Source: Chloroflexota bacterium (GTDB taxonomy: Bacteria > Chloroflexota > Anaerolineae > UBA1429). Taken from it: DNA of 13,517 nt. The translations under genes were made by a program, and so were the position numbers. The stretch covers positions 1-13,517 of the forward strand of contig JAAZBY010000593.1 in the NCBI GenBank assembly GCA_012513595.1, read 5' to 3'. Position 1 is the stretch's first letter. Each line of letters starts with the position of its first letter. Positions 1 through 6,388 of the stretch are shown one piece after another. Below the pieces are notes generated by a model. That model was not told where the DNA came from. It worked only from the letters and a program-made list of their open reading frames with translations, and searched no databases.

Positions 1-538
1 GAGCATGTGGATCATGAACCCGCGCGAGACCTCGCCCTGGTTCCAGATCAAGGCGCTCCACCCGCACACCGTCGACGTGATGCGCCACTACTGCGGCGAC
101 GTCGAGGCGGTGCAGTGCTTTGTGACCAAGGCCCCGGGCCGCAAGATCTGGTCCACGGCGCACTTTTCGCTCAAGTTCAAGAACGGCGTGGTGGGCGGCC
201 TGACCGGCTCGTACGACATCGAGCGCGGCCACCCGATGGAGCGCTGCGAGGTGGCCGGCACCCAGGGGCGTTTCGTCATCGACGACATGTTCCGCAAGGT
301 GACCCTTTACCCCGCCGGAGACATGGAGACGCGCGTCTACGAGAACCCCATCTTTGGCGGCATGCGCGACTTTGAAGACACCTTCCTGAACCGCCTGCAC
401 CGCTTTGTTGAGCAGGTCAGCGAGGGATGCAAGCCCGAAGACATCGACGGCTCTGGCGCCGACGGCCTGGCCGCCCAGAAGGTCCTGCAAGCGGCCATCG
501 AGTCGGTCCAGAACGGCACGATCGTCACCATCCAGTAG
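1..538 (+). CDS. Gfo/Idh/MocA family oxidoreductase, C-terminal part (5' end outside window)
   Basis: The reading frame is open from the first bases (codons begin at position 2) to the TAG at 536-538, giving about 178 residues. The N-terminal NAD(P)-binding Rossmann half lies upstream of the window, so the ATG at position 5 is internal and not a real start. What remains looks like the C-terminal alpha/beta substrate-binding domain of the family: an H-P-H-T-V-D segment followed by R-H-Y-C-G-D-V near the beginning, a beta-rich stretch with GVVGGLTGSYD and GTQGRFVIDDMF, and a terminal helix ending in LQAAIESVQNGTIVTIQ, the usual finish of such dehydrogenases. Family members oxidise or epimerise sugars, inositols and related polyols with NAD(P)H in the cytoplasm. 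The next gene starts 8 bp after the stop, so the two are probably cotranscribed. The substrate cannot be told. Confidence 0.85.
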   Translation, partial: SMWIMNPRETSPWFQIKALHPHTVDVMRHYCGDVEAVQCFVTKAPGRKIWSTAHFSLKFKNGVVGGLTGSYDIERGHPMERCEVAGTQGRFVIDDMFRKVTLYPAGDMETRVYENPIFGGMRDFEDTFLNRLHRFVEQVSEGCKPEDIDGSGADGLAAQKVLQAAIESVQNGTIVTIQ

Positions 539-546
539 GGGGAACC

Positions 547-1344
547 ATGAAACTCGGAGCGAACTCGGTGCTCTTTGGCGGCTACGACATGGAGACCGCC
601 TTCCGGTACATCGCCATGGCCGGCTACGACGGCATCGAGCTGTCGGCCATCGACGGGATGAGCCAGCACCTGGTGCTCGAGCGCTGGCAGGAACTGGCCC
701 CCGAGGTCAAGCGCCTCTCGCAGGAGTACGGGCTGGAGCTCCTGGCCATGGAGCAGCCCCGCCAGGACCCGGCCAAGATGGAGCTGGCCTACCAGGCCGC
801 CGCCGAGCTGGGCATCCCGGTGATCAACTGCGGCCCGGGCGGCCAGACGGACGACGAGGAAAGCCTAAAGCAGTCGATCGAGTCGCTGAACGCCCTGGCG
901 GAGCGCGCCGAGCATTTCGGCGTGACGCTCTGCGTCAAGGCGCACGTGGGCGCGGCCATCCACAACACGCCCACCACGCTGCGCGTCATGCGTGAGATCA
1001 CTTCTCCGGCCTTCGGCATCGACATGGACCCCTCGCACATCTACCGCGCCGGCGAGGACCCGGTGGAGGCGATCCAGGCGGTGATCTCGCGCGTCAAGCA
1101 CGTGCACATCCGAGACTGCAAGGGCCGCCAGCGCAACCCCGGCACCCCCGAGATGCAGGCCAACGGCCGCGGGGATATCGACCTGCTCGGCTACGTCGCG
1201 GCGCTCCATCGCCACGGCTACACCGGCGCGCTGGACCTGGAGATCATCGGGGCCAGAGAGTACGAGCTGCCGCGCTGCGTGGCCATCGCCGCCGAGGCGC
1301 GCGGCCATATGCAGGCCTGCCTGCAGGCCTGCGGCGCGCGGTAG
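547..1344 (+). CDS. Sugar phosphate isomerase/epimerase-like TIM-barrel protein
   Basis: This 265-residue protein has the length and motifs of the xylose-isomerase-like / AP-endonuclease-2 TIM-barrel family. I see GYDGIELSAIDG (residues 26-37), the beta-strand segment GIDMDPSHIYRAGEDP (157-172), KHVHIRDCKG (184-193), GRGDID (207-212) and a late LDLEII (229-234). Likely metal ligands are D159/D161, H164, H186 and E232. Where most members have a Glu metal ligand in an LAxEN-type strand, this protein has K131 in CVKAHVG; the same Lys may be normal for its subfamily, but it raises doubt about a classical metal-dependent isomerase. The ATG at 547 is preceded by a GGGGG purine tract at about 538-542 that overlaps the previous stop. 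The gene pairs with the upstream Gfo/Idh/MocA gene, a common combination in inositol or sugar catabolism. The reaction is inferred only at family level. Confidence 0.85.
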   Translation: MKLGANSVLFGGYDMETAFRYIAMAGYDGIELSAIDGMSQHLVLERWQELAPEVKRLSQEYGLELLAMEQPRQDPAKMELAYQAAAELGIPVINCGPGGQTDDEESLKQSIESLNALAERAEHFGVTLCVKAHVGAAIHNTPTTLRVMREITSPAFGIDMDPSHIYRAGEDPVEAIQAVISRVKHVHIRDCKGRQRNPGTPEMQANGRGDIDLLGYVAALHRHGYTGALDLEIIGAREYELPRCVAIAAEARGHMQACLQACGAR

Positions 1345-1360
1345 TAGCCGGACGCTTTCC

Positions 1361-1385
1361 GCGGGCCGGGACGCGCCCGGCCCGC
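1361..1385 (+). terminator. Perfect 10-bp GC hairpin after the isomerase gene
   Basis: GCGGGCCGGG (1361-1370) is followed by a 5-nt loop (ACGCG) and its exact reverse complement CCCGGCCCGC (1376-1385), 16 bp after the isomerase stop. No run of T follows, so this may be a non-canonical terminator or an mRNA 3'-end stabiliser. The structure is seen directly; the function is inferred. Confidence 0.5.
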
Positions 1386-1406
1386 GCAATGGGTTGGCCG
1401 ACACCG

Positions 1407-1450
1407 CCCTCCCGAAGGCAACGGCCCCAAGCCGGCCGCCCTCGGGAGGG
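1407..1450 (+). promoter_or_regulatory. Inverted repeat in the leader of the sirtuin gene
   Basis: CCCTCCCGA (1407-1415) is the exact reverse complement of TCGGGAGGG (1442-1450). Inside it a GGC/GCC step (1417-1419 with 1438-1440) and further GGCC pairs extend the stem past one mismatch. It ends 7 bp before the AGGAGG ribosome binding site at 1458-1463 of the sirtuin. It could be a second terminator element or a leader structure that affects translation. There is no T-tract. Confidence 0.4.
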
Positions 1451-1467
1451 TGCCATCAGGAGGCGCC

Positions 1468-2280
1468 ATGGTCACAGTCATCATCCCCGGCGAGGATGAG
1501 GGGCGCCTTGGCGAGGCGGTACGGGTGCTGCGCGAGGCGCAGCACGTCGCTGCGCTCACCGGAGCCGGCATCTCGGTGGAGAGCGGCATCCCCGACTTTC
1601 GCAGCCCCGGCGGCGTGTGGACCGTGTTTAACCCCGACGAGTACGCCACGCTGGAGGTGTTCCGCCGCAACCCCGCCAAGGCCTGGCGACTCTACCGCGC
1701 CCTGGGCCGCGAGCTGGCCGGCAAGGCCCCCAACGCTGCGCACCTGGCGCTGGCCCGGCTGGAACGGGCCGGCCGGCTCGACGCGGTGATCACCCAGAAC
1801 ATCGACGGACTGCACCAGGCCGCCGGCAGCCGCCGCGTGCTGGAGGTGCACGGCGACTGCCAGAACCTCCAGTGTCTCTCCTGCGGGAGCATCGAGGCGC
1901 TGCGGGAGGAACACCTGCACGGGGACGGTGCCCCCGCCTGCGCCCGCTGCGGCAGCCCGCTCAAGCCCAACTTTGTGCTCTTTGGTGAGGACGTCCGCGC
2001 CATGCGGGCGATCGAGCGGGTCATCGCCTCGTGCGACCTGCTCCTGGTGATCGGCACCTCGGCGCAGGTGCACCCGGCTGCCAGCCTCCCCGGCCAGGTG
2101 AAGGCGCACGGCGGGGGGCTGATGGAGTTCAACCTGGGGCCGACGGACCTGACGCGCGGCCGCGTCGGCGGTTGGTGGGGCTACGGGCCGGGGCAGCGCG
2201 GCCCAGCCAGCGACTATCTCATCCAGGGCCCCGCCTCGCTGACCGTGCACCTCCTAGTCAACGCCGCCCTCGCCGACTAG
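1468..2280 (+). CDS. cobB: NAD-dependent protein deacylase, Sir2 (sirtuin) family
   Basis: This is a 270-residue Sir2 protein, which removes acyl groups from lysines using NAD+ and yields O-acyl-ADP-ribose and nicotinamide. Motifs run in the expected order: GAGIS (32-36) and SGIPDFRSPGGVW for NAD binding, TQNIDGLH with N111/D113, catalytic H128 in EVHGD, a zinc site C136-X2-C139 and C158-X2-C161, FGEDV, and GTSAQVHPAA. The start is ATG 1468 because AGGAGG lies 4 bp upstream; an in-frame GTG at 1450 falls in the leader hairpin and is not favoured. After NLGPTDLT, where the chain normally passes almost straight into an A-D-Y-x-x-x-G-P segment, there is an extra Gly/Trp-rich stretch of about 20 residues (RGRVGGWWGYGPGQRG) before SDYLIQGPA. 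The gene lies between isomerase and repeat array with no clear partner. The cobB symbol is used in the broad bacterial sense. Confidence 0.93.
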   Translation: MVTVIIPGEDEGRLGEAVRVLREAQHVAALTGAGISVESGIPDFRSPGGVWTVFNPDEYATLEVFRRNPAKAWRLYRALGRELAGKAPNAAHLALARLERAGRLDAVITQNIDGLHQAAGSRRVLEVHGDCQNLQCLSCGSIEALREEHLHGDGAPACARCGSPLKPNFVLFGEDVRAMRAIERVIASCDLLLVIGTSAQVHPAASLPGQVKAHGGGLMEFNLGPTDLTRGRVGGWWGYGPGQRGPASDYLIQGPASLTVHLLVNAALAD

Positions 2281-2363
2281 GCCTCTCGAGCCGCCCGGCA
2301 CCTCCGGCCCGCTAGTCATCTCGACCCCCGTGGTCCCGGGCGAAGACCCCCGGCACCCATCAC

Positions 2364-2409
2364 GACCCCCGGGGTCTTCGGCCCGTCCGCGGGCCGGACC
2401 CCGGGGGTC
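2364..2409. repeat. REPIN-like hairpin 1
   Basis: Left arm GACCCCCGGGGTC (2364-2376) pairs with right arm GACCCCGGGGGTC (2397-2409). Inside, after a 2-nt TT bulge, CGGCCCG (2379-2385) pairs with CGGGCCG (2390-2396) around a TCCG loop. It is preceded by CATCAC (2358-2363). Total 46 nt. Confidence 0.88.
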
Positions 2410-2497
2410 TAAAGGCGAAGACCCTCCCCGGCAGCAGCGAGAGGGCCTGCTCTTCAGACCCCCGGGGTCCCGGGCGAAGACGCCCGCCACCCATCAC

Positions 2498-2543
2498 GAC
2501 CCCCGGGGTCTTCGGCCCGTCCGCGGGCCGGACCCCGGGGGTC
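2498..2543. repeat. REPIN-like hairpin 2
   Basis: Exact copy of the hairpin at 2364-2409, 134 bp further on, again preceded by CATCAC (2492-2497). Confidence 0.88.
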
Positions 2544-2631
2544 TAAAGGCGAAGACCCTCCCCGCTAGCAGCGAGGGGGCTTGCTCTTCAGACCCCCGGG
2601 GCCCCGGGCGAAGACGCCCGCCACCCACCAC

Positions 2632-2677
2632 GCCCCCCGGGGTCTTCGGCCCGTCCGCGGGCCGGACCCCGGGGGTC
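2632..2677. repeat. REPIN-like hairpin 3
   Basis: Same as hairpins 1 and 2 except for one change in the left arm (GCCCCCCGGGGTC). It is preceded by CACCAC (2626-2631), a one-base variant of the boundary hexamer. Confidence 0.85.
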
Positions 2678-2723
2678 TAAAGGCGAAGTCCCCCCCGGCA
2701 GCAGCAAGAGGGCTTGCTCTTCA

Positions 2724-2767
2724 GACCCCCGGGGTCCCGGGCGAAGACGCCCGGGACCCCGGGGGTC
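2724..2767. repeat. REPIN-like hairpin 4, perfect 20-bp stem
   Basis: GACCCCCGGGGTC (2724-2736) and CCGGGCG (2737-2743), loop AAGA (2744-2747), CGCCCGG (2748-2754) and GACCCCGGGGGTC (2755-2767). All 20 pairs match with no bulge. GTGATG follows at 2768-2773, the reverse complement of the CATCAC that precedes the other elements. This closes the tandem array. Confidence 0.9.
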
Positions 2768-2821
2768 GTGATGCGTCTGCGCCCGGAGCAGGCCGGCGGT
2801 CGCGACCCCGGCATCGCCGGC

Positions 2822-2850
2822 TTGCGCCGTAATCCATCGCCGTATACACT
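2822..2850 (+). promoter_or_regulatory. Possible sigma70-like promoter of the RAYT gene
   Basis: TTGCGC (2822-2827), a 17-nt spacer and TACACT (2845-2850) lie about 50 bp before the transposase start; TATACA (2843-2848) is an alternative -10 with a 15-nt spacer. Each box matches the consensus at about four of six positions. Confidence 0.35.
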
Positions 2851-2901
2851 GTGCCCGTCCAGACGCGTCGTATCCTCCAAGATTCCGCGGAGGCCGCTGC
2901 C

Positions 2902-3465
2902 ATGCGTCGTACACCATTCGAGCCCGGTGCCTGCTACCATGTCTTTGGCCGCGGCGTGGACCACCAGCCGATCTTCTTCCTTGCCGCGAACTGGACCTTC
3001 TTCCTGGCCCGCCTGCGACGCTACGCCACACCCGACCTGGCGGCGGTCATCGCCTACTGCCTCATGCCCAACCACTACCGTCTTGCCCTGCGCGCGCATT
3101 CCACCGACCTTGGCAGCGCGGTGATGGCCCCGCTGCTGAACTCCTACGCCAAGGCGGTGAACCATCAGGAGCGCTGCTCTGGACCGCTCTTCTCAGGAAC
3201 CTACCGGGCGCGCCGGGTGCGCGACGAAGAGCGCCTGGTGCAGCTTTCGGCGTACATCCATCTCAACCCGGTACAGGCTGGCCTCGTTTCTACGCCGGAG
3301 GACTGGGCTTTCTCGAGCTACCGGGATTATGTCGGGTTACGGGCGGGGAGTCTGCCCGATTCCGGGGCGGTTCTGGAGAGGGCAGGGTCGCGAGAGACGT
3401 ACAGGCAGTACGTGGCAGACTACATCGGGGACCGGCAGCAAGCCGGGTATCTGTTGCTGGACTGA
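2902..3465 (+). CDS. REP-associated tyrosine transposase (RAYT, Y1/IS200-like)
   Basis: This 187-residue protein belongs to the Y1 transposase superfamily, in the branch linked to REP elements. Family marks are PGACYHVFGRG at the N-terminus (8-18), YCLMPNHYRLAL (52-63), LLNSYAKAVN with the presumed nucleophile Y82, GPLFSGTYRARRV (94-106) and the diagnostic IHLNPVQAGLV (119-129). Such enzymes cut and join single-stranded REP hairpins through a 5'-phosphotyrosine. ATG 2902 is chosen because GGAGG lies 8 bp upstream and the product then begins like known RAYTs; an in-frame GTG at 2851 overlaps the promoter. The metal-binding HUH motif reads H58-Y59-R60, so the second His is replaced by Arg, which could weaken nicking. 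The gene is flanked on both sides by copies of the same palindromes, the hallmark of a RAYT locus. No tnpB or second IS gene is present. Confidence 0.9.
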   Translation: MRRTPFEPGACYHVFGRGVDHQPIFFLAANWTFFLARLRRYATPDLAAVIAYCLMPNHYRLALRAHSTDLGSAVMAPLLNSYAKAVNHQERCSGPLFSGTYRARRVRDEERLVQLSAYIHLNPVQAGLVSTPEDWAFSSYRDYVGLRAGSLPDSGAVLERAGSRETYRQYVADYIGDRQQAGYLLLD

Positions 3466-3486
3466 GCCAGGGCCGTCGGTCAACAA

Positions 3487-3630
3487 CATCACGACCCCGA
3501 GGGTCCAAAGGCGAAGTCCCTCCCCGGCAGCAGCGAGAGGGCTTGTTCTTCAGACCCCCGGGGTCCGGCCGTCCGCGGCCCCAAGACCCCGGGGGTCATG
3601 ATGCGGCTACCCCACAAGACCCCGGGGGTC
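3487..3630. repeat. REP/REPIN block downstream of the RAYT
   Basis: The block opens with CATCAC (3487-3492), then a variant single arm GACCCCGAGGGTC (3493-3505) and a 47-nt linker (3506-3552) that differs from the one at 2410-2456 at four positions. Next comes a REPIN hairpin: GACCCCCGGGGTC (3553-3565), inner GGCCG/CGGCC (3567-3571 with 3576-3580) and GACCCCGGGGGTC (3585-3597). ATGATG (3598-3603) closes the unit. One further isolated arm GACCCCGGGGGTC sits at 3618-3630, 10 bp before the stop codon of the convergent URO-D-like gene. The block may also end transcripts from both sides. Confidence 0.88.
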
Positions 3631-3640
3631 AAGAGGCGCG

Positions 3641-4864
3641 CTACCCCTCGGCCAGCTCTCGCGCTACCTGGGTCCACTCGGTAAAGCGCTCGGGGTGATG
3701 CTCGCAGGTGTGCGTGTCTTTGAGGATCACCTCCACCACGCAGCCCCGGGTGGCCTCCAGCGCTTGCCCCAGATACTCGCGCGTCTGGCCCGCATCGAAC
3801 TGCCCCACCAGGTAGGCCGGGTTCGGCTTCCATGAAAAGATGGCCCGCCTCCCCAGCCGCTCGGCGCACTGCCGCACGTCGGCCCACGGCGAGATCGAGA
3901 TCCGCCGCATGTTGCGGACGGTCAACACCCGCTCCAGCTTGTGGGTGAGGTCCTCGCAGCAGCCGTAGCCGTTCAGGCCAAAAGGCTCCAGGAGCTCCCG
4001 CTCGTACTGCAACACGAACTCCTCATGCTGCGCCGGGGAGACCAAGGCCAGCTCCTGCGACTCGGCCGAGGCCCACAGATCCGCAAACCGCGCCTGCCCC
4101 GGCCGGTAGCCCTCTGCAGGCAACTCGTCCGTATACCCCACCCCTCCCGAGGAGTGGTAGGTGCCGTCGTTGTTGACGTCCAGCAGCCCCAGGTCGACGA
4201 TCTGCTGCAGATAGCGCCGGTACCCCTCGCTGAAGAAGCGCATGGCCCGGTGGATCATGTCCGGATGGTCGTACATGTCCCACATGAACTGGTCGAGCCC
4301 GCGCAGGTCGGCGTACAGGCGCCCCAGGTGGAACGAGATGCGCCGCACGCCGCGCCGCTGGACGTCCAGAATGTCCCCGAACAGCTCCAGAGCCTGCTCG
4401 TGCTCCCGGCGGGTCGCCTCGGCGTCGTAGGTCACCTCCGGGTAGCGCAGGGCGTCGAGGTCCGATGCCTCACGCACCACCGGGTCGAAGGCCCAAGACC
4501 CGCGCTCCTGGGTGGCATCGATGTGGCGCGGCTGGAGCCCCCAGCCCGTCACCGCCACGACGGGCGGCACCTCCCAGGTGTTCTCGATGACGGTGTCGTC
4601 GTGGATGTGATCCTGATAGTACAGCCGCCGGCGCAGGGCAGCCTCCACGTCACGCCCCTCGGCCGATGTGCAGACGAGCACGGCATCCGGCAGGAGCTCG
4701 GCCCAGGAGCCCTCCGGGAAGACGAGGATCATCGGGCGCACCCGCTCCAGCCGGTTGTGCCGCGCCCACATAGCCCGGCGCTCGGCCATGATCGGCTGGC
4801 TGGCCGCCTCGGCCACACGCGTGGCCAAATCCCTGAGAGTGCGTCGATCCTGGGCAGGTATCAC
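3641..4864 (-). CDS. URO-D-like protein (uroporphyrinogen decarboxylase / corrinoid methyltransferase superfamily)
   Basis: The protein of 407 residues resembles the divergent URO-D-fold proteins common in gut and environmental bacteria. Recognisable parts are WARHNRLERVRPMILVFPEGSW (around 33-54), the YYQDHIHDDTVIENTW segment (82-97), GLDQFMWDMYDHPDMIHRAM (189-208), NGYGCCEDLT (298-307), ISISPWADV (322-330) and a late DTHTCEHHPERF (383-394). The start is a GTG at 4862-4864, with AGGAGG 6 bp upstream; a longer TTG start at 4930 would overlap the promoter and is rejected. Classical HemE decarboxylases are shorter and lack the Cys-rich segments. C302/C303 and H385/C387/H389 could be zinc or thiol ligands as in methylcobamide methyltransferases, but no corrinoid protein gene is adjacent. 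The gene is divergent from the dehydratase gene and no heme genes are nearby. I would not assign a heme role. Confidence 0.82.
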   Translation of the reverse strand: MIPAQDRRTLRDLATRVAEAASQPIMAERRAMWARHNRLERVRPMILVFPEGSWAELLPDAVLVCTSAEGRDVEAALRRRLYYQDHIHDDTVIENTWEVPPVVAVTGWGLQPRHIDATQERGSWAFDPVVREASDLDALRYPEVTYDAEATRREHEQALELFGDILDVQRRGVRRISFHLGRLYADLRGLDQFMWDMYDHPDMIHRAMRFFSEGYRRYLQQIVDLGLLDVNNDGTYHSSGGVGYTDELPAEGYRPGQARFADLWASAESQELALVSPAQHEEFVLQYERELLEPFGLNGYGCCEDLTHKLERVLTVRNMRRISISPWADVRQCAERLGRRAIFSWKPNPAYLVGQFDAGQTREYLGQALEATRGCVVEVILKDTHTCEHHPERFTEWTQVARELAEG

Positions 4865-4901
4865 GGGGGGCCTCCTGTTGGGCTGCGGGGTGGTAGGGGC
4901 G

Positions 4902-4930
4902 ATTCTAGCATGCCGCACTACGGCCCACAA
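4902..4930 (-). promoter_or_regulatory. Sigma70-like promoter of the URO-D-like gene
   Basis: On the minus strand TTGTGG (4930-4925), a 17-nt spacer and TAGAAT (4907-4902), with TGC just before the -10 (an extended -10). It lies about 38 bp upstream of the GTG start. Confidence 0.6.
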
Positions 4931-4946
4931 CCGCGCGGCCCGCGCC

Positions 4947-4975
4947 TTGCCGCGCTGCGCCCGCCGCGCTAGACT
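4947..4975 (+). promoter_or_regulatory. Sigma70-like promoter of the dehydratase gene
   Basis: TTGCCG (4947-4952), a 17-nt spacer and TAGACT (4970-4975), 53 bp before the ATG at 5029. It is back to back with the promoter on the other strand, with 16 bp between their -35 boxes. Confidence 0.55.
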
Positions 4976-5028
4976 CCGCAGGACCCGCTCCCGCGCCGGG
5001 CGACCGCCCTATCCGATCGGAGGCTGCT

Positions 5029-6255
5029 ATGTCCGCTCCCGTCACCATCACCGACGTCCAGACCATCCTCACCGCGCCGGACGGCATCCGGCTCGTCGTG
5101 GTCAAGGTACTCACCAGTGAGCCGGGGCTGTACGGCCTCGGTTGCGCCACCTTTACCCAGCGCGCCCTGGCCGTGGCCACCGCCATCGACAAGTACCTGC
5201 GCCCCTTTGTGATCGGGCGCGACGTGGACCGCATCGAGGACATCTTCCAGGCCTGCAACCTGAGCGGCTACTGGCGCAGCGGCCCGGTGCTGAACAACGC
5301 CCTCTCCGGCATTGACCAGGCCCTGTGGGACATCAAGGCCAAGCGGGCCGGCATGCCCCTCTACCAGCTTTTCGGCGGCAAGTGCCGCGAGGCGGTGCCC
5401 GTCTACGTGCACGCCTCGGGCAGCTCGTTCTCGGAGGTCGAGGAGAACGCGCGGCGCTTTATGGAGCAGGGCTACCGCTACGTCCGCTGCCAGGTGGCCA
5501 TCGAGGGCTATGCGACCTACGGCAACCGCGGGGGAGCCTCGGTGGCCGCCCTGAACCCAACGCAGACGCGCACCTGGGAGCCCACGCCCTACGTCGTGGC
5601 CGCGCCGCGCCTCTTTGCCCACCTGCGCCAGGCCCTGGGGGACGAGGTGGAGCTCCTCCACGACGTGCACGAGCGCATCCCGGCCATCCAGGGCGTCTGG
5701 CTGGCCAAAGCGCTCGAGGAGTACCGCCTCTTCTTCCTCGAGGACCTCTTGGCCCCGGAGGATATCGACTACTTTCGCCTGGTGCGCCAGCAGTGCGCCA
5801 CGCCGCTGGCCATGGGCGAGCTGTTCGTGAACCAGGCCGAGTACGTGCCCCTGATCCGCGAGCGCCTGATCGACTTTATCCGCGTACACATCTCGGATAT
5901 CGGCGGGCTGACCATGGCGCGCAAGCTGGCCGCCTTCTGCGAGGTCCTCGGCGTGCGGACGGCCTTCCACGGCCCGGGGGACGTCTCTCCGGTGGGGCAC
6001 GCCGCCAACATGCACCTGGACCTGGCGGTGCCCAACTTTGGCATCCAGGAGCTGGCCCTGTTCCGCGACCAGACGCGCGAGGTATTCCCGGGCTGCCCGG
6101 AGGTGCGCGACGGCTGCCTGTGGGCCAGCGAGCGGCCCGGCCTGGGGATCGACATCGACGAGCGTGCCGCGGCCAAGTACCCCTTCCCGGAGCACCCGAC
6201 CAACGGCTGCTGGCCGGAGATCCGCGGCCTGGACGGAACGATCATGCGCCCGTAG
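5029..6255 (+). CDS. Mannonate dehydratase-like sugar-acid dehydratase (enolase superfamily, ManD/RspA type)
   Basis: This 408-residue enolase-superfamily member has the length and motifs of the D-mannonate dehydratase (ManD/RspA) group, which remove water from an aldonate to give a 2-keto-3-deoxy sugar acid. An N-terminal capping domain ends near SGIDQALWDIKAKRAGMPLYQL; the barrel then carries R153 and Y164 in the region where ManDs hold an Arg/Tyr pair. Metal ligands D212 (LHDVHE, with H214), E238 (FFLEDL) and E264 (AMGELF) are spaced 26 and 26 residues apart, as in ManD. RVHISDIGGL and FHGPGDVSPVGH (H314) follow, and GLGIDIDERAAAKYPF closes the chain. CGGAGG sits 5 bp before ATG 5029. Many ManD-like enzymes have weak or gluconate-directed activity, so the substrate stays open. 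The RraA-like aldolase gene lies convergent across a repeat block and might act on the product, but that is a guess. Confidence 0.92.
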   Translation: MSAPVTITDVQTILTAPDGIRLVVVKVLTSEPGLYGLGCATFTQRALAVATAIDKYLRPFVIGRDVDRIEDIFQACNLSGYWRSGPVLNNALSGIDQALWDIKAKRAGMPLYQLFGGKCREAVPVYVHASGSSFSEVEENARRFMEQGYRYVRCQVAIEGYATYGNRGGASVAALNPTQTRTWEPTPYVVAAPRLFAHLRQALGDEVELLHDVHERIPAIQGVWLAKALEEYRLFFLEDLLAPEDIDYFRLVRQQCATPLAMGELFVNQAEYVPLIRERLIDFIRVHISDIGGLTMARKLAAFCEVLGVRTAFHGPGDVSPVGHAANMHLDLAVPNFGIQELALFRDQTREVFPGCPEVRDGCLWASERPGLGIDIDERAAAKYPFPEHPTNGCWPEIRGLDGTIMRP

Positions 6256-6264
6256 GCGCGTCAC

Positions 6265-6388
6265 GGCCCCCGGGGTCTTCCGGGCGTGAACGTATCTCGA
6301 CCCCCGGGGTCTGCCGGGCGTGAACGTATCTCGACCCCCGGGGTCTGCCGGGCGTGAACGTATCTCGACCCCCGGGGTCTGCCGGGCG
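6265..6388. repeat. 34-bp tandem repeats, each carrying one REP arm
   Basis: Copies start at 6265, 6299, 6333 and 6367. The second and third are identical over 34 bp, the first differs at a few positions, and the fourth is cut after about 22 bp where it merges into a hairpin. Each copy has the arm GACCCCCGGGGTC followed by TGCCGGGCG and a GTGAACGTATCTC spacer. CGTCAC (6259-6264) precedes the first copy, just after the dehydratase stop. The spacers are the same in every copy, so this is not a CRISPR array. Confidence 0.92.

Larger units (their letters stand above)
2323..2767. repeat. 134-bp tandem array of REP/REPIN palindromes (three units plus a partial fourth)
   Basis: Units begin at 2323, 2457, 2591 and 2724, giving periods of 134, 134 and 133 bp (one base is missing from a C-run near 2690). 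Each full unit holds a GACCCCCGGGGTC arm with a CCGGGCG-AAGA-CGCCCG half-hairpin, a CATCAC hexamer, a complete 46-nt hairpin made of the arm and its inverted copy, and a linker of 47 nt (46 in the third unit) containing GGCAGCAGCGAGAGGG. The array starts 42 bp after the sirtuin stop and ends at GTGATG (2768-2773), upstream of the transposase. Open frames across it are periodic and proline/glycine-rich, so I read it as non-coding. The first unit is slightly degenerate (GACCCCCGTGGTC). Confidence 0.9.

Noticed and set aside
2330..2832. Open reading frames across the palindrome array on both strands
   Set aside because: They are periodic Pro/Gly/Arg-rich translations of the 134-bp repeat, lack ribosome binding sites, and are open only because the repeat has few stop codons.
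2851..2901. Upstream GTG start for the RAYT
   Set aside because: It has no ribosome binding site and overlaps the likely promoter; ATG 2902 has GGAGG and gives the usual family N-terminus.
3641..4864. Uroporphyrinogen decarboxylase of heme synthesis (hemE)
   Set aside because: There are no heme neighbours, and its length and Cys segments differ from HemE; only the superfamily is supported.
4865..4930. Longer N-terminus of the URO-D-like protein from a TTG at 4930
   Set aside because: It would include the -10 promoter box and the AGGAGG site that serves the GTG at 4864.
3941..4972. Long plus-strand frame opposite the URO-D-like gene
   Set aside because: It is a mirror of a clearly recognisable gene in high-GC DNA and matches no family.
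4969..6264. Long minus-strand frame opposite the dehydratase
   Set aside because: His/Val/Arg-rich shadow; the plus strand has full enolase-superfamily motifs and promoter/RBS signals.
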